NCBI RefSeq assembly: GCF_014898815.1
Contig: NW_026515544.1
Coordinates: 2,542,001-2,606,000 of the forward strand
DNA length: 64,000 nt
Direction: 5' to 3'
Origin: Panonychus citri
Lineage: Eukaryota > Arthropoda > Arachnida > Trombidiformes > Tetranychidae
Shown piece after piece: positions 52,390-64,000 of the stretch. Made by a program: the position numbers and the translations under genes. A model generated the notes under the pieces. It was not told the origin of the DNA. It saw nothing but the letters and a program-made list of their open reading frames with translations, and ran no database searches. Every line of letters begins with the position of its first letter. Position 1 is the stretch's first letter.

Positions 52390-55300
52390 ATGGAGACAAT
52401 TAATTTAGGCGATATCATTGATGAGAAATCAACAACAACAAAACCATCATCACAATCAATTGTTGGTAACAATAAACGAGAATCTAATGTAACAATTAAA
52501 TCACCTTCATTAGCTGTTCTTATGAAAAATGTTTGCTACAATTATGGAACCTCAGTCAAACCCTTAATTGCTCTGAATAATGTTAAGGTTAATATTCCGG
52601 AAGGAATAATGTGAGTTAATTGTTCAAGAGAATAACAATTAGAATGACAATCTAATTGCCTCGATTTTCTGTCCATAGTTACGGTCTATTAGGTCCAAGT
52701 GGGTGCGGTAAGACGACACTTCTAAGGTGTCTCTTAGGCCGATTGAAACCCCAATCGGGCGATGTTCAGATCTTTGGATATAAACCCGGAACTCGAGAGA
52801 GTTTAGTTCCAGGCCCTGGAGTGGGTTATATGCCTCAGGTAATTGATTCGTTTTCTGTTCAAACAATCGATATTCATTTTCAATTTATTCTATTTGTATA
52901 TTGATTAGGAATTAGCTTTGTACATGCAATTTACGATTAAGGAGACAATCAATTATTTTGGACAATTAACTGGTATTCCAAAGGAGGAGAGACATTCTCG
53001 AGTTGAATTTCTTTTATCGTTTTTAGATCTTACTGATGCTGATAGAATGGTTTCAGATTTAAGGTAAAAAAGAAGCAAAGTTTAAGAAATTAATTGTTCA
53101 TTAACTAATTCTGTTATTTGATTGATTAATTTGTGGTCAGTGGTGGTCAAAGAAGACGAGTATCCCTTGCAGTTGCCTTGGTCCATAAGCCGCCATTGCT
53201 TATCCTCGACGAGCCGACAGTAGGAGTCGATCCATTGCTAAGAGAAAGGTAATTAACCATTAATTAACTGTTAATAGTTAATCATTTGGGGGAAATTTAT
53301 ATGATAAAGTGGGTGGACATTTGTAATTAGTTAATCAGTCGACAATTAGCTTAATCTCCATATCAAAAGAGACTTGGAACTTTTTTCCTTGTTGATTACG
53401 ATTAAATTGTTAAACTACAGGAAATATTTAATAATTAATAGAGATAATTGTCTCTCGTAAAAATAACAATTAACTCATTTTTAATCCACTGGAAAGGTTT
53501 ACTAATTTAATAATCCAGGTAAAGATACAAATTGGGATTATTTTGAAAGGAAACAAATTGATTTATCAAAAGGACTCTAAAGATTGACAGTTGACCAGCA
53601 CAATTAACTATTAGTTTATGTCAAATTATGATGGATCAGTGTTAACAATTAAGATTAAATTATTAACTGTCAATTGTTTTTTTTCTCCATCCAATTGATT
53701 GTAACCATTTGTTAAATTGTTTACCCTCAGCATTTGGAGCCATTTAGTTCATTTGACACAATCAGAGGGAATGACAGCAATTATAACAACTCATTATATC
53801 GAGGAGGCAAGACAAGCAAATATCGTAAGTAATTAACTAATTGTTGTTGAAAATTAAAATTGTAGACATTGAAAAATTCAAACGGTATAATCTATTATTA
53901 GATTGTATTAATAGATTGAGAAAATTTGATCAGAATCACAATCGATTGAGTTGGTTAACACTTGAAATACATTCGAGTTGTTTACCTGTCAAACTAATCA
54001 AATTGTCTCTTAATTGTTTACCTCAGGTTGGATTAATGAGAGAGGGCAGTTTACTCGTTGAAGAAGATCCTGATATTCTGATGAGAACTCATCAGAAAGA
54101 TACACTTGAGGGCATTTTCTTGAAGATTTGTCATGAACAACGAAGCTTAACTACTTCAAGTTCGACTAATTCATTTGTACGAGAAAATGGTGGTACAAAT
54201 CCAGCGACAATTAACAATATCAGGAAAAGACAATCAGCTGATCAATCAGGTAACAATTTAACTAAAGAAGTTAAATGGAAAAGATCAAGACCCGAACCTT
54301 TAACCGATAAACCAGAGATGTTCAAAGATTCGTGTAGGAAGATTGGAGCTTTAACTGAGAAAATGGCGATTAGATTGAGACGAAATATTCCGTGAGTTAA
54401 TTATTACCAATTAGAATTTAAATTGTTCTGATCTAAATTAATAGTTTAATTCTCTATATTTAGAATGCTTACTTTTCAATTAGTTCTTCCAACGATACAA
54501 ATCATGTTATTCTGTATTTGTATTGGTCAAGAGCCCAAGAATCTTGACCTTGCTGTTTACAACAAAGATTTCAACGGAGGAAATTATAGTCAAAAATTTC
54601 TGGAATTGATTGATCCTAATTACGTTAAAATTGTGAGTAATTAAAACTTTTCACTTGTATGTTATTCATTTACTCTGATTGTTAATTGTTTCAATATTTT
54701 TCTCTCTCGTTTCCAATTCAGAATTACTTTGATTCCAAAGAAGCAGCAATGGATCGGGTCAAAGAGGGTTGGGCTCATGGGGCATTGATTTTCAATCCTA
54801 ATTACAGTTTACAATTAGATAATAGGTTCGATATGTTCGAGATGATGACCGATGCCAAGGGAAAGATAATTAATGATAGTACAATTTACTTTCATTCGGA
54901 TGGAACAGGTAGAGAAATTTGAAAGAAAATTTAATTACCTTTTGTGGTAATAACAAAAAATTGAATTAATTTCTTTTCAATTCCAATTCGATTTCCAGAA
55001 TTTCCAATTCAGATAACATTAATCACCCAATTGGTAACATCGGCTCAGAAATGGATAATCAATCTGGTTAATGAAAGTTTTCCTTTCATGGCCTCGGCGA
55101 TTGCAGAGCCGCTATTTAAACCCGTTGATCCGCCAATTTATGGAGAGTTGAAACCTTCATATCGTAACTTTATGGCCCCAGGGTTAATTCTTGGTATATC
55201 TTATATCCTTGCAGTTGGATTAACGGCTCTTTGTTTCGTCATGGATCGTAAAGAGGGTCTTCTTGAACGGACTTTTGTCGCCGGAGTTCAGGCATATCAG

Positions 55301-55840
55301 ATACTCTTTGCTCATATAATAATCCAATGTACAATCATCTTAATTCAAACGATATTACTTTTATTCACCATTTTTGTCATCTTCGGGATTGACCTTAACG
55401 GAAGCATCATATCAGTCACAATATTGACCTTACTTCAAGGAATCGCGGGAATGTCTTTCGGTAAACTTTGTTTTTCCAACATTTTTGTTGATAAATCTTG
55501 ATAACAATCTTGGTTAATTGTGTTCATTTGTCTTCCAATAGGTTTCCTGATCTCGGCTCTTTGTTATGAGGAGCAATCGGCCATGTTAATTTCTGTTGGC
55601 TCATTTTATCCCAATCTAATTCTTTGCGGTATTTTATGGCCTTTGGAAGCGATGCCCGACTTCATGAGGGACATGAGCTATTTAATGCCACAAACTTTAG
55701 CAATTAAGAGCATGAGATACATAATCACTCGAGGCTGGGAGTTCACTCGCTTCGAGGTGTACATTGGCTTCTTTGCCACTGGTTGTTGGATTCTCATATT
55801 CAATATACTTGCTGTCGTAATATTTGCTGTGAAAAAATAA
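52390..55840 (+). CDS. ABC transporter, subfamily H half transporter
   Basis: Ten exons: 52390-52610, 52679-52838, 52909-53063, 53141-53248, 53731-53824, 54027-54391, 54464-54632, 54722-54908, 54999-55460 and 55542-55840. All introns are GT-AG and the joined 2220 nt give 739 aa. The nucleotide-binding domain comes first: Walker A GPSGCGKTT (79-87), Q-loop YMPQ (124-127), signature SGGQRRRVS (179-187), Walker B LLILDEPTVGVDP (198-210) and switch His in ITTHYIEEA (H236). From residue 368 follow six predicted membrane segments of ABC2 type, the last ending NILAVVIFAVKK. This NBD-TMD order and the PTVGVDPLLR wording fit arthropod ABCH (relatives of fly CG9990, CG11147 and CG33970), some linked to cuticle lipid barriers. 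Half transporters act as dimers. The start was chosen as the first ATG in frame; a TTG further upstream is not plausible. Confidence 0.93.
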
Positions 55841-56997
55841 ACATCCAAAACAATTAGTTAATCCAATTAACTCTCATTCCTAAAAATAATTGAATAGACA
55901 AAAAATGAAATGTTCAAAATTAATATTATTGTAAATTCATTACAATCACTGACTTTGGTATACAAATCACATTAATCATTTTACAATAAGTTAATTACTG
56001 ATATTAAATTGTTTTCTTTCCCCCATATCAATTACCTTTAATATCATTAATTGTGATTATCAACTAAATCTATTTATCAACCTTTTCATCAATATATTTT
56101 GTCATCTTTATATTAATATAAACAATTTTTAATGACAAAAAAAGATACATTGATTATCTTAACAATTAAAATGAATTAAATTGAACAATTTAAACTTTTA
56201 TATTGTATATTCTTTGGGGATGTTAATTGTGTTTACAATTAATTGATTTCCATTTTTATCTTCTTAAAATACAATCAAATTACTTTTGAGAAGATCAATT
56301 TAATTTACTTCTATCGTTCTAATAATATACTTAATCAGTTCATTTTTGCAATAAGCTAATTATCATTACTGTTGGTAACAATTAAAGTATCTTATTAATT
56401 GTCTGTTAATTGTGATCTAATTGATACGATTGGTTTACTAAAGATGGTTAACCTTTTATATTAATAATTTAAATTGTTATTTAACCTTTTGTTGTTATCA
56501 ACAGATTAGAGATTAATTCAATTGCTTCTTATGATTAAGATCATTATTTTAACCATTCAGTTGGTAGACTTAATCGTAACTTAATTATTGTGATTGTTGT
56601 TTTCACAATTAGTAAATCATATTTGACGGCCATTTTGTTACAATCACTTGGTTAATCAAGAAGATTTTGTGTTCCTCTTTTTTAAATTAACAATATAACA
56701 ACATTTAAATTGTCAACTAATCACAATTTGATCTAAATTGATTATTATTATAATGATCTCCTTTTTATCATTCATATTGTGATTTTAGTTGAAGTTAAAT
56801 TAATGAATTGAAATCATTCGTTGATTAATTAACTTACCGTAATTAATGATTAACTTGATTTCTTTCAAAGTGTGTGGCCTCTTACAATTAACGTTAACCA
56901 TCAATTCAGGTAATTTGGTTGAATTTCCAACAGTTTCTATCAACAATTGCTCGATGATAAGTTGATTGGAAAACTAAATCGAAAATAAGAAATCATA
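55841..56997. other. Intergenic, no gene seen
   Basis: AT-rich 3' flank of the ABCH gene and upstream region of the Q/N-rich gene. No supported feature. Confidence 0.5.
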
Positions 56998-59167
56998 ATG
57001 TTCAATCAATTCCAAATTAATCGGATTCCAATTAATTTAACATCAATTAAATCATCGATATTCTTGTTCCTGTGTATCCAATCAATGTTATCGTTCACGG
57101 AGGCCAAAGGTTCAAAGGATAATGAAGATGGAAGTAATATAATTGTTCTTGGTGCTGACGGGCAATTAGCTACTTCTCGTTATGTCCCTCGTAAATCAGG
57201 TAAAGGTTCAAGTACGATTATAATTGTTGGACAACCTGGAATGAATCAACAAAATAATAACAATCATCAGAATAATGATAATAATGTTAATAGTCAAGGA
57301 CCAAATGTACAATCAGCAGCCTGGTCAATGCCAAATTCAAATCAACAATCATTTTCTTCACCTTCAGCATCTTCATCAAATATTAATCAACATTTAGTGC
57401 CAATTGGATCACAAAGTTTTAATCACCAATCGATAACAGATAATCAACATCAACATCAACATCAACATCAACATCAACAACAACAATCAACGTTAATGAA
57501 TAACTGGCCACATGAATTAAATCTAAACAAAGGTCAAAATTGTGGCCATGGTGGTAATTGTGGGGGTGGTGTACAAACAATCACAACTTTACCTCAATTG
57601 ATTCCAATTATGGTTCCTTATATTAAACGTAAGTCTTAATTGGTGTTTCGTCTAGTTGATTCAATAATTACGATATCGGTTTTCATTGTTTCGTTATTAT
57701 AGCAACTAAAAGGTCCAAAATTCGTAAGTTATCCTTAATTAATAATCAGAATAATCGAGCAGCGGAGAGTCGACTTAATTTTGCGAAAACAACTTTACAA
57801 CAACACCAGCAGCAGCAACAGCAGCAACTACAACAACAGCAACATCAACATCATCATCAACCACAACATCAACCACAACATCAACAACAACAACAACAAC
57901 AGCAGCAGCAGCAACAATCAACATCAACAGTTAATCCACTGGAACCACAAATAATAATCAGGAAAACTAAAAATTCACCACCAATTTTAATTGAAGAAGT
58001 TAAAGGAAATGATGAGGGTCATATCGATTACCATGTAACGTCACAGCCCAATTCGGTTACTCCACAGATAACACAATTTCCGTCAAATTATAACTTGGTA
58101 AACAATCAACAGGCCAATAATCATCATGGATCAGAAATGGGATCAATTTACCCATCAACAGTTAATTCTGTTAATCCTCAAATGGTTATTGGAGATGAAG
58201 ATAATCATCGATCGTCAATGAAAATTCATTCTAATGGTGGGACAACCAATGGAGGTGGTTCGAGTGGACTTGCTGGTTTTCCAACAGTTAATCAGATTAA
58301 TCCAATAAGTCAAATGAGTCCAATGAGCTCAATTAATAACATCAACTCAATGAATTCAATGGGATCAATTAACCAGTTAAATCAATTGAAACAAATGAAT
58401 AAAATGAACCAATTAAATGGGATACAGAAAATAATTGTCAACTCAAATGCACCAACCATGAGTCCAGGTTATGTAAGTACATCAACAATGAATCAAAATC
58501 CAGGCATCACAATTAGTGAACATGCAGCTTCACCTTTTACATACAATGCACCATTAATGACATCAACATCGACAATAAATGAACATAATGATTTCACATT
58601 GAAAGGAACCAAAGATAATCCTGAAAATCAGGAAATCTACGATGAAAAAGTTTTCAATCAATTCTATGGATTTGATCAGATTCCATCAATCGATTTAGGT
58701 AATTTACCAGGTGAAGAGCATCTTCCAAATCTATTATTTTCCAATAATCATAATAATAACAATGACAATGATGATGAAGGAAATCGTCGTATTGATCCAA
58801 CTGAAGGTCTTTTAAATCAAGATAATTTAGATGAGCTTTCATCTTATGGCCCAAAGCGAAGTGGTTTAAACTCATTAATCCAACAATCAAGGCTTATCAA
58901 CCAACAAATGGTTCCAACGATAAACAGTCAACCATCACCCCAACAACAACAACAACAACAACAACAATGGAATGACGAGTTCATACCAAAATGGGATGAA
59001 AGTGTAAAAGTAGAAAAGGTAAAAAAAGAATCTAATCACAATTAAACTAATTAATTATTACAAATCCTTTTTTCTTTCAACTTTTTCAGTGGTCACCAGA
59101 TGACCGATCAAAAAACACTAATCCATTTAACTGGTGGTGGCCATGGATGTCAAATCTACCACAGTAA
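56998..59167 (+). CDS. Secreted Gln/Asn-rich low-complexity protein
   Basis: Three exons (56998-57628, 57703-59018, 59090-59167) join in frame to 2025 nt (674 aa). A hydrophobic signal sequence (IFLFLCIQSMLSFTEA, about residues 21-36) follows a charged start. The body is rich in Gln, Asn, His, Ser and Met, with His-Gln runs near residues 155-167 and long Gln runs near residues 237-290. A GHGGNCGGG motif near 185 precedes a hydrophobic LPQLIPIMVPYI patch. Basic pairs (YVPRKS near residue 62, HTKRSKIRK after the first splice) could be cleavage sites. The last exon encodes WSPDDRSKNTNPFNWWWPWM, an unusual Trp-rich end. No known domain recognised. It could be a secreted structural (cuticle or silk-like) or precursor protein, a guess only. 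Confidence 0.8.
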
Positions 59168-59827
59168 AGAAACAAAGAAAAAAGGAAAATCAATAAATCA
59201 TCTTAAACAAATTAAACAAAAAGATTATATTAAATTATCTTATAAACAATTAAAGAAAAAAAAAATAATCAATTTTGAATAAAAATTTTGTTCTGTTGCC
59301 ATAGCAACCGAATCAAAACAACAAACGATTGTAGTACTTTTCGGCTACTCTAGATGGCGACAGGTGAAATTTTCGCCAATTTTAAATTTTTGTGAAGAAA
59401 AAAATAAATACAAAAAGAAATAGAAAACCAAATGATTAAGTTTATTAGTGCAACTTAATTACTCATCAAATCCCAGTTTTGTTTTCTCTCTTTTTTTCAT
59501 CCAATTTGCTGTTATTATCCAGGAGAAGTTTTCTAACTACATTAGTGTTAAAGATTAATGATTAACCCAAGACAAGAGAGAGAAAGAGAGAGAGAGAGAG
59601 AAAAGGAGAAAGTGATATTTTATCCAATCTCTCAGAGTACAACAAATACAATTAGCTACCAAAAGCTAAACCCAAAAGCTTGTTAATAGTAAAGCTACTC
59701 TATAGGCCTTCCATTTTTTGTTTCTTCTTTGATGATTAACTATTAATCTGTTTTACTTTCTTTTATATATTAATCCTTTATTTTCCCTCCTTCTTTATCT
59801 TATCTTAAACTTCAGTACCATTAAAAT
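59168..59827. other. Intergenic, likely promoter of the ZMYND8/11-like gene
   Basis: Contains an X-box at 59295, a word AGATGGCGACAGG near 59351 (YY1/Pho-like), a GA repeat (about 59576-59601) and pyrimidine tracts before the ATG. No gene. Confidence 0.55.
59295..59308. promoter_or_regulatory. RFX-type X-box
   Basis: GTTGCCATAGCAAC is a perfect match to the RFX consensus (two half sites GTTGCC and AGCAAC spaced by AT) and is nearly palindromic. It lies 128 bp after the stop of the Q/N-rich gene and about 520 bp before the next start codon. Confidence 0.7.
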
Positions 59828-62800
59828 ATGGCCACTTCTCAAGAAGATATTTATTCGGACTCTAGTGACTCCAATCAGATGAAAATTGTTGAACCTTCTA
59901 ATGAGGTTGACCCATCACCACAACCACAACCACAACCACCACCACCACTCCCACCTACAAATATTACTACTGCTGCTTCTTTGACATCTACTGATCTTCC
60001 TTCTCATTCATCTTCACCACAAACACCATCTTCACCATCATCTTCTCAAATTTTAAATGTATCCACACCTGAAGATTCAACAATTAATAGCTTAACAACA
60101 ACTACCACCGATCATCAACCACAACAACAACAAGAGTTAACTGTTCCAGAATCAATTCTCGTTATTCAATCTGAGGAAACAAGTGTTACCAATATTGGAA
60201 TTAACAACAGCTCAATAATCCCTGAATCTATAACCAAAATCGACGATCAACCTACTAAACCTATGACTGACAATTCTGTTGTTGTTGCAAAAGAAATTGA
60301 AATGAAAGTTGATACCGAGAATGGTTTAATCTCTAATCACGATAATTCAACTGAAAGTGAAATGATAGCTCCTATTGTCCAACCTAAAAGTCAGGGTAAA
60401 AAGCGTTCTATTGATGAAGTGACGCGTGATCCTCATGAGAAAACCTCTGAAAGTGAACATAAAAGACTAGTCACAAATCAATCTTCTAAAAATGAAAAGA
60501 AAAATCATCACCAAAAAGATGATTATTGTTGGTTATGTCATAAAGAGAAAAGCAATATTAGTTGTAAATCATGTCCACGAACTTATCACCTGAAATGTTT
60601 ACCAACCGAAAATTCTGGTCTAAATGATTCCTCTGAGTCAAATAAAAATGGTGCTAACAATACAAATTGGATTTGTATTGAATGCTCTGCAATCATGAAA
60701 ACAGATGCAACCTCGAAAAGTCCAGTTTTAAGTCAATTGAGTCCCCATGAGCTTTCCGAGTTACTCATGTTTGCTGTACAAACTATTAAGGCGGTAAGTT
60801 GATTTTCTAACATTTTATTCTAAGGTATCTAATTGTTTTCTTTCTGTTTATTTTTCTTATGTTTCTTTCTTTTTCTTTTTCTTTATTCAACTAGAGTGCC
60901 GATAGATCATTTCATCAACCCGTCGCACAAGACGCTTTTCCAGATTATCGACATTTTGTCGTCCATCCAATGGATTTTAGTACAATCGAGAGAAATATTC
61001 GCTCTAAATCTTATGGTTCTACCGATGCCTTGATGGCTGACATCAAATATATCGTCCATAATTGTTATATTTACAATTCACCTAATCACCCGTTAACCAA
61101 GAATGCCAATTATTTTATGAAAGTTGCAAGAAATGAGATGCAAGAGATTGAAATATGTCCGAATTGTTTCCGTAATTTTTACACACTTAAGGATAAAGAA
61201 TGGTTTGCAGAACCATGTGCACGGCCTCACATACTTGTCTATGCCAAGATGCGAGGTAATTATTAGCTTCGTTAACCGATTGTCACTTATTATTAGTTAA
61301 CTAATTGTTTTGCTTACTCTACTTTTCAATTATTTAACTAATCCCAGGTTATCCGCCTTGGCCTGCAAAAGTTGTTCGTTATGACAAAGACAAGAACGAA
61401 GTTGATGTTAGATTTTTTGGAGCTCATGATAGGTAAGTTATTCGAAGATGAATTCTTTCAGATTCAGATTTTTCTATAATGTTAATTTCGATGATTTCTT
61501 TACTAATTATTGGTCTAATCTTTTTATTTTTCTCTTTTTCTTCTCTCAGATCCTGGGTTCCCGTTGACTCATGTAATCTTATAACTAAACCAAACACGGC
61601 TTCTAACAAGAGCTCAAAGGGATCAGGAAAAGGTCAAAAGAATAGTAAATACGATTCTGCCCTTGCCGAGCTTGCTTTCCATGTTAAAAGATTAAATGAA
61701 TTATTCCCACTTAAATTTCATTATGCCAAACCAAAACAACCAATTGATGTAACTAAACTTTTCATCTGTGACGGTGTTGAAAGTGAAGAAATCACTGAAA
61801 TGGATGATGACAGAGATTCTGATCTAAATGAGGATAAGCTTATCATCGATGAAACTGGTGATGATCAAGAATCAACGGTAAATGAAAGCATCGAGCAAAA
61901 AGTTATTAAACCTGAAAAAATGGACATATCAAGTGATTCACTTTTAGCACAACCAACGGAAACCGAGAAAACAATTAAATCGGAAACAGGGATACCCAAA
62001 CTGACAATACCAAAGTCTATTAAGATTCCACTTCGTTCACCTCAAGTTCAACAACAAGCCACACCACCGCCATCATCAACACCATCACACACAATCAATA
62101 CATCACCCAAAAAAGAGGAAACACCAAAATCATCCAAGAAAAAGGGAGCAAATAAAACGAAAAAGGAAAAAGAAAAGGAGAAAGAAAAAGAAAAAGAAAA
62201 AATCAAAGTAGAAAACGAAAAGATTACAACTCCAACATCGAATAAAAAATCTGACACCAAGAAGAAAACAATAGTCAAACCAATTATCGAGGAAGAGGCA
62301 CACAAAAAACTTTTGGACGAACTTGAAACTCTTAAAAAGAAATGCGATCACGAGAAAATGATGCACCGAGAGCAACTTAAAGAAATTGAACATAATCACA
62401 ATTTAAAAATAAGGTAAGAATCAAATTCGCCAACAATTTACTTTATTAATTGTTTTATCATTTTGTCTTTGCTAATGGTTTTTTTTTCGTATTTTCTTTA
62501 ATTTCATTTGTTTTTACAGAGAGATGAGAGACTCTTGGCAATCAGAGAACGAGAAAATAGTTAAATCATTAACTGCGACATTGGATGAAAAGTATCGAAA
62601 AGAAATTGAAGAAACAAAAAAGAAACTCTGGTGTTCAGAATGTCTAAAAGAGGCCATGTACTTCTGCTGTTGGAATACATCTTATTGTAGTCTTGATTGT
62701 CAAAAAGCTCAGTGGCCTAAACACGCTGCTAAATGTCAACAACAATCACATTGGCAACAAACAAATTCCCAATCATCAGTAAATCCACCACAACAACAAC

Positions 62801-62904
62801 AAACACAACAGACACAGCAAACACAACAACAATTACAACCGCAACTACAGTCACACAATAACAATACAACATCTTATAGCTCAACTGTTAACCAACAAGC
62901 TTGA
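59828..62904 (+). CDS. PHD-bromo-PWWP-MYND chromatin reader (ZMYND8/ZMYND11 family)
   Basis: Five exons (59828-60793, 60895-61255, 61348-61432, 61550-62413, 62520-62904) give 2661 nt (886 aa). An acidic, Ser/Pro/Gln-rich N-terminal region is followed by a PHD finger (about 234-289: CWLCHKEK, CKSC, YHLKC, WICIEC). A bromodomain follows (about 323-430: HPMDFSTIERNI, HNCYIYNSPNH with the acetyl-lysine Asn), then EIEICPNC and a PWWP domain (about 432-495: GYPPWPAKVVRY, VRFFGAHDRSWVPV). A Lys/Glu-rich coiled region leads to a C-terminal MYND zinc finger (797-831: WCSECLKEAMYFCCWNTSYC). The domain order is that of ZMYND8 and ZMYND11. FFGAHDRSWVP and EMQEIEICP look closer to ZMYND8. These nuclear proteins read histone acetylation/methylation and recruit corepressors through MYND. 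A Gln-rich tail follows. Confidence 0.94.
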
Positions 62905-64000
62905 TTATAAGATGTCATCTTTTAAACAATCAAACAGCATTTATCAAAACTTAATTGTCATCTTAATTCATTGCATGGTTTATAATTATTGGAAAAACAA
63001 AGAAAAAATTTAAAGGAACATTATTCAAGCAACAATTAATCATTATCACTGGTCCCTCTTTTTAGTGTCATCAACACTCAATCACCATCACAACAACAAC
63101 AACAACCACAACTTTCAAGCCTGACTTTCAATTTTTGCCTTAATTTTGTTTGGAAATCATTTTTTTCACCTTAATCCCTTTTTTTGAACCAATGACCATT
63201 TGTTAATCACCTTTCCCTCCCCCTAATTAATCCTAATCCACAAACAGACAAAAAAAAACAAAATTACAATCAATATATATTACATATTGTTATTTATATG
63301 GTTAATTGTTTTAACTTTTGTGGATCAATTGATTAATACAATTACAAAAAATGAAAAAAAGCAAAACTAAACAATTATCAACAATGGTGATCACAATTAT
63401 ATTAACATATATAAATATATAAATATATTAGAATGATTAAAAAGTAATTGATGAAAATTATGTAAAGAAATCTTATCTCTTTTAAATGACTGATTAAAAC
63501 AAATCATTCACAATTGATAGACAAACGTTGATTAATCAAATGAGAATCAAAACAATTAGAAGTTAATTTAGTTTTCAATGGCCTTTGGCCCAAATGTTTT
63601 AAGTCAATCGGCCGTTCTCACTTGATGTTCACATTTCCAACCAACTGTTGTCATATTGTTCATCATTAGAAATTAATTAATCATGTGTAAAGAAAAAGAG
63701 ATTTACAATTTCATTGAGAAAACCTCACGTTATAATCGTATTGAATTGGACTGATAAGCATGAAGAGGTCGGTTAATTGTATCAAACTAATTGACAGTTA
63801 ATATTTTCAAAACTCTGATTGTTTATAAATATTGATGTTCTCACACAAATTAAGCCTCATAATGATTTAAATTTAAGCTTTTTTCTTGTTTACGCTCTTG
63901 TTACTATCGTAGTATGAGTTGGATTTTGATCTTAAGGCTTTCCAACACTTTCATTCATAACTTTAAATCCTATCAGGTAAAGGATTTGGTTTCGCGAGAA
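62905..64000. other. 3' flank of the chromatin-reader gene, no further gene
   Basis: Likely 3' UTR, then AT-rich sequence with a TATATAAATATATAAA stretch near 63410. A gene may start beyond the window. No coding feature supported. Confidence 0.5.

Noticed and set aside
61479..61549. Extra N-terminal residues before the SWVPVDSCN exon of the chromatin reader
   Set aside because: This is the intron read through up to the TTCTCTCAG acceptor; splicing from 61432 restores the PWWP domain.

Overview
The window is AT-rich animal DNA. It holds compact genes, short GT-AG introns of roughly 60-400 bp, arthropod-type core promoters (TATA about 32 bp before a TCAGT/TCATT initiator, plus a DPE-like box) and arthropod gene families: an ABCH transporter, an NFAT5-like Rel protein, small secreted saposin-like proteins and an F-box protein of spider-mite style. 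I infer a chelicerate, most likely a spider mite such as Tetranychus. That is recognition by eye, not a database result.

Left part (1-15.8 kb): an NFAT5-like Rel-homology protein is followed by a cluster of seven saposin-like secreted-protein genes. Five are two-domain proteins of 214-240 aa, one has four domains (395 aa) and one is a single classical saposin B domain (105 aa). The first two two-domain genes lie in a large inverted duplication. Pieces of the 3' end of the NFAT5-like gene have been copied along with the saposin genes at several places.

An F-box gene of three exons follows (17.5-19.0 kb), bordered by a fold-back element and with a small inverted-repeat element in its first intron.

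Central part (19.4-50.1 kb): a tandem array of intronless genes whose products match the NADAR (YbiA/DUF1768) fold family. I count eight intact copies, four broken copies and two small fossils. Many copies share a TATA/Inr/DPE promoter preceded by repeated TTAACYAG-like boxes. One intact pterin-4a-carbinolamine dehydratase gene lies convergent to the array at 48.3-48.6 kb, and eroded copies of it sit after many NADAR copies. The ancestral duplicated unit was therefore probably a NADAR gene plus a PCD gene. The spaces are filled by repeated segments, miniature inverted-repeat elements (two with TA target duplications), a 291-bp-period minisatellite and an inverted copy of the window's left end (43.7-45.2 kb).

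Right part (52.4-64 kb): ordinary single-copy genes. These are a ten-exon ABCH half transporter (739 aa), a secreted glutamine/asparagine-rich protein (674 aa, three exons) and a five-exon PHD-bromo-PWWP-MYND protein of the ZMYND8/ZMYND11 family (886 aa). A perfect RFX-type X-box lies between the last two. For the spliced genes I checked by hand that each join keeps frame and that exon lengths sum to a multiple of three. No tRNA, rRNA or CRISPR array was seen.
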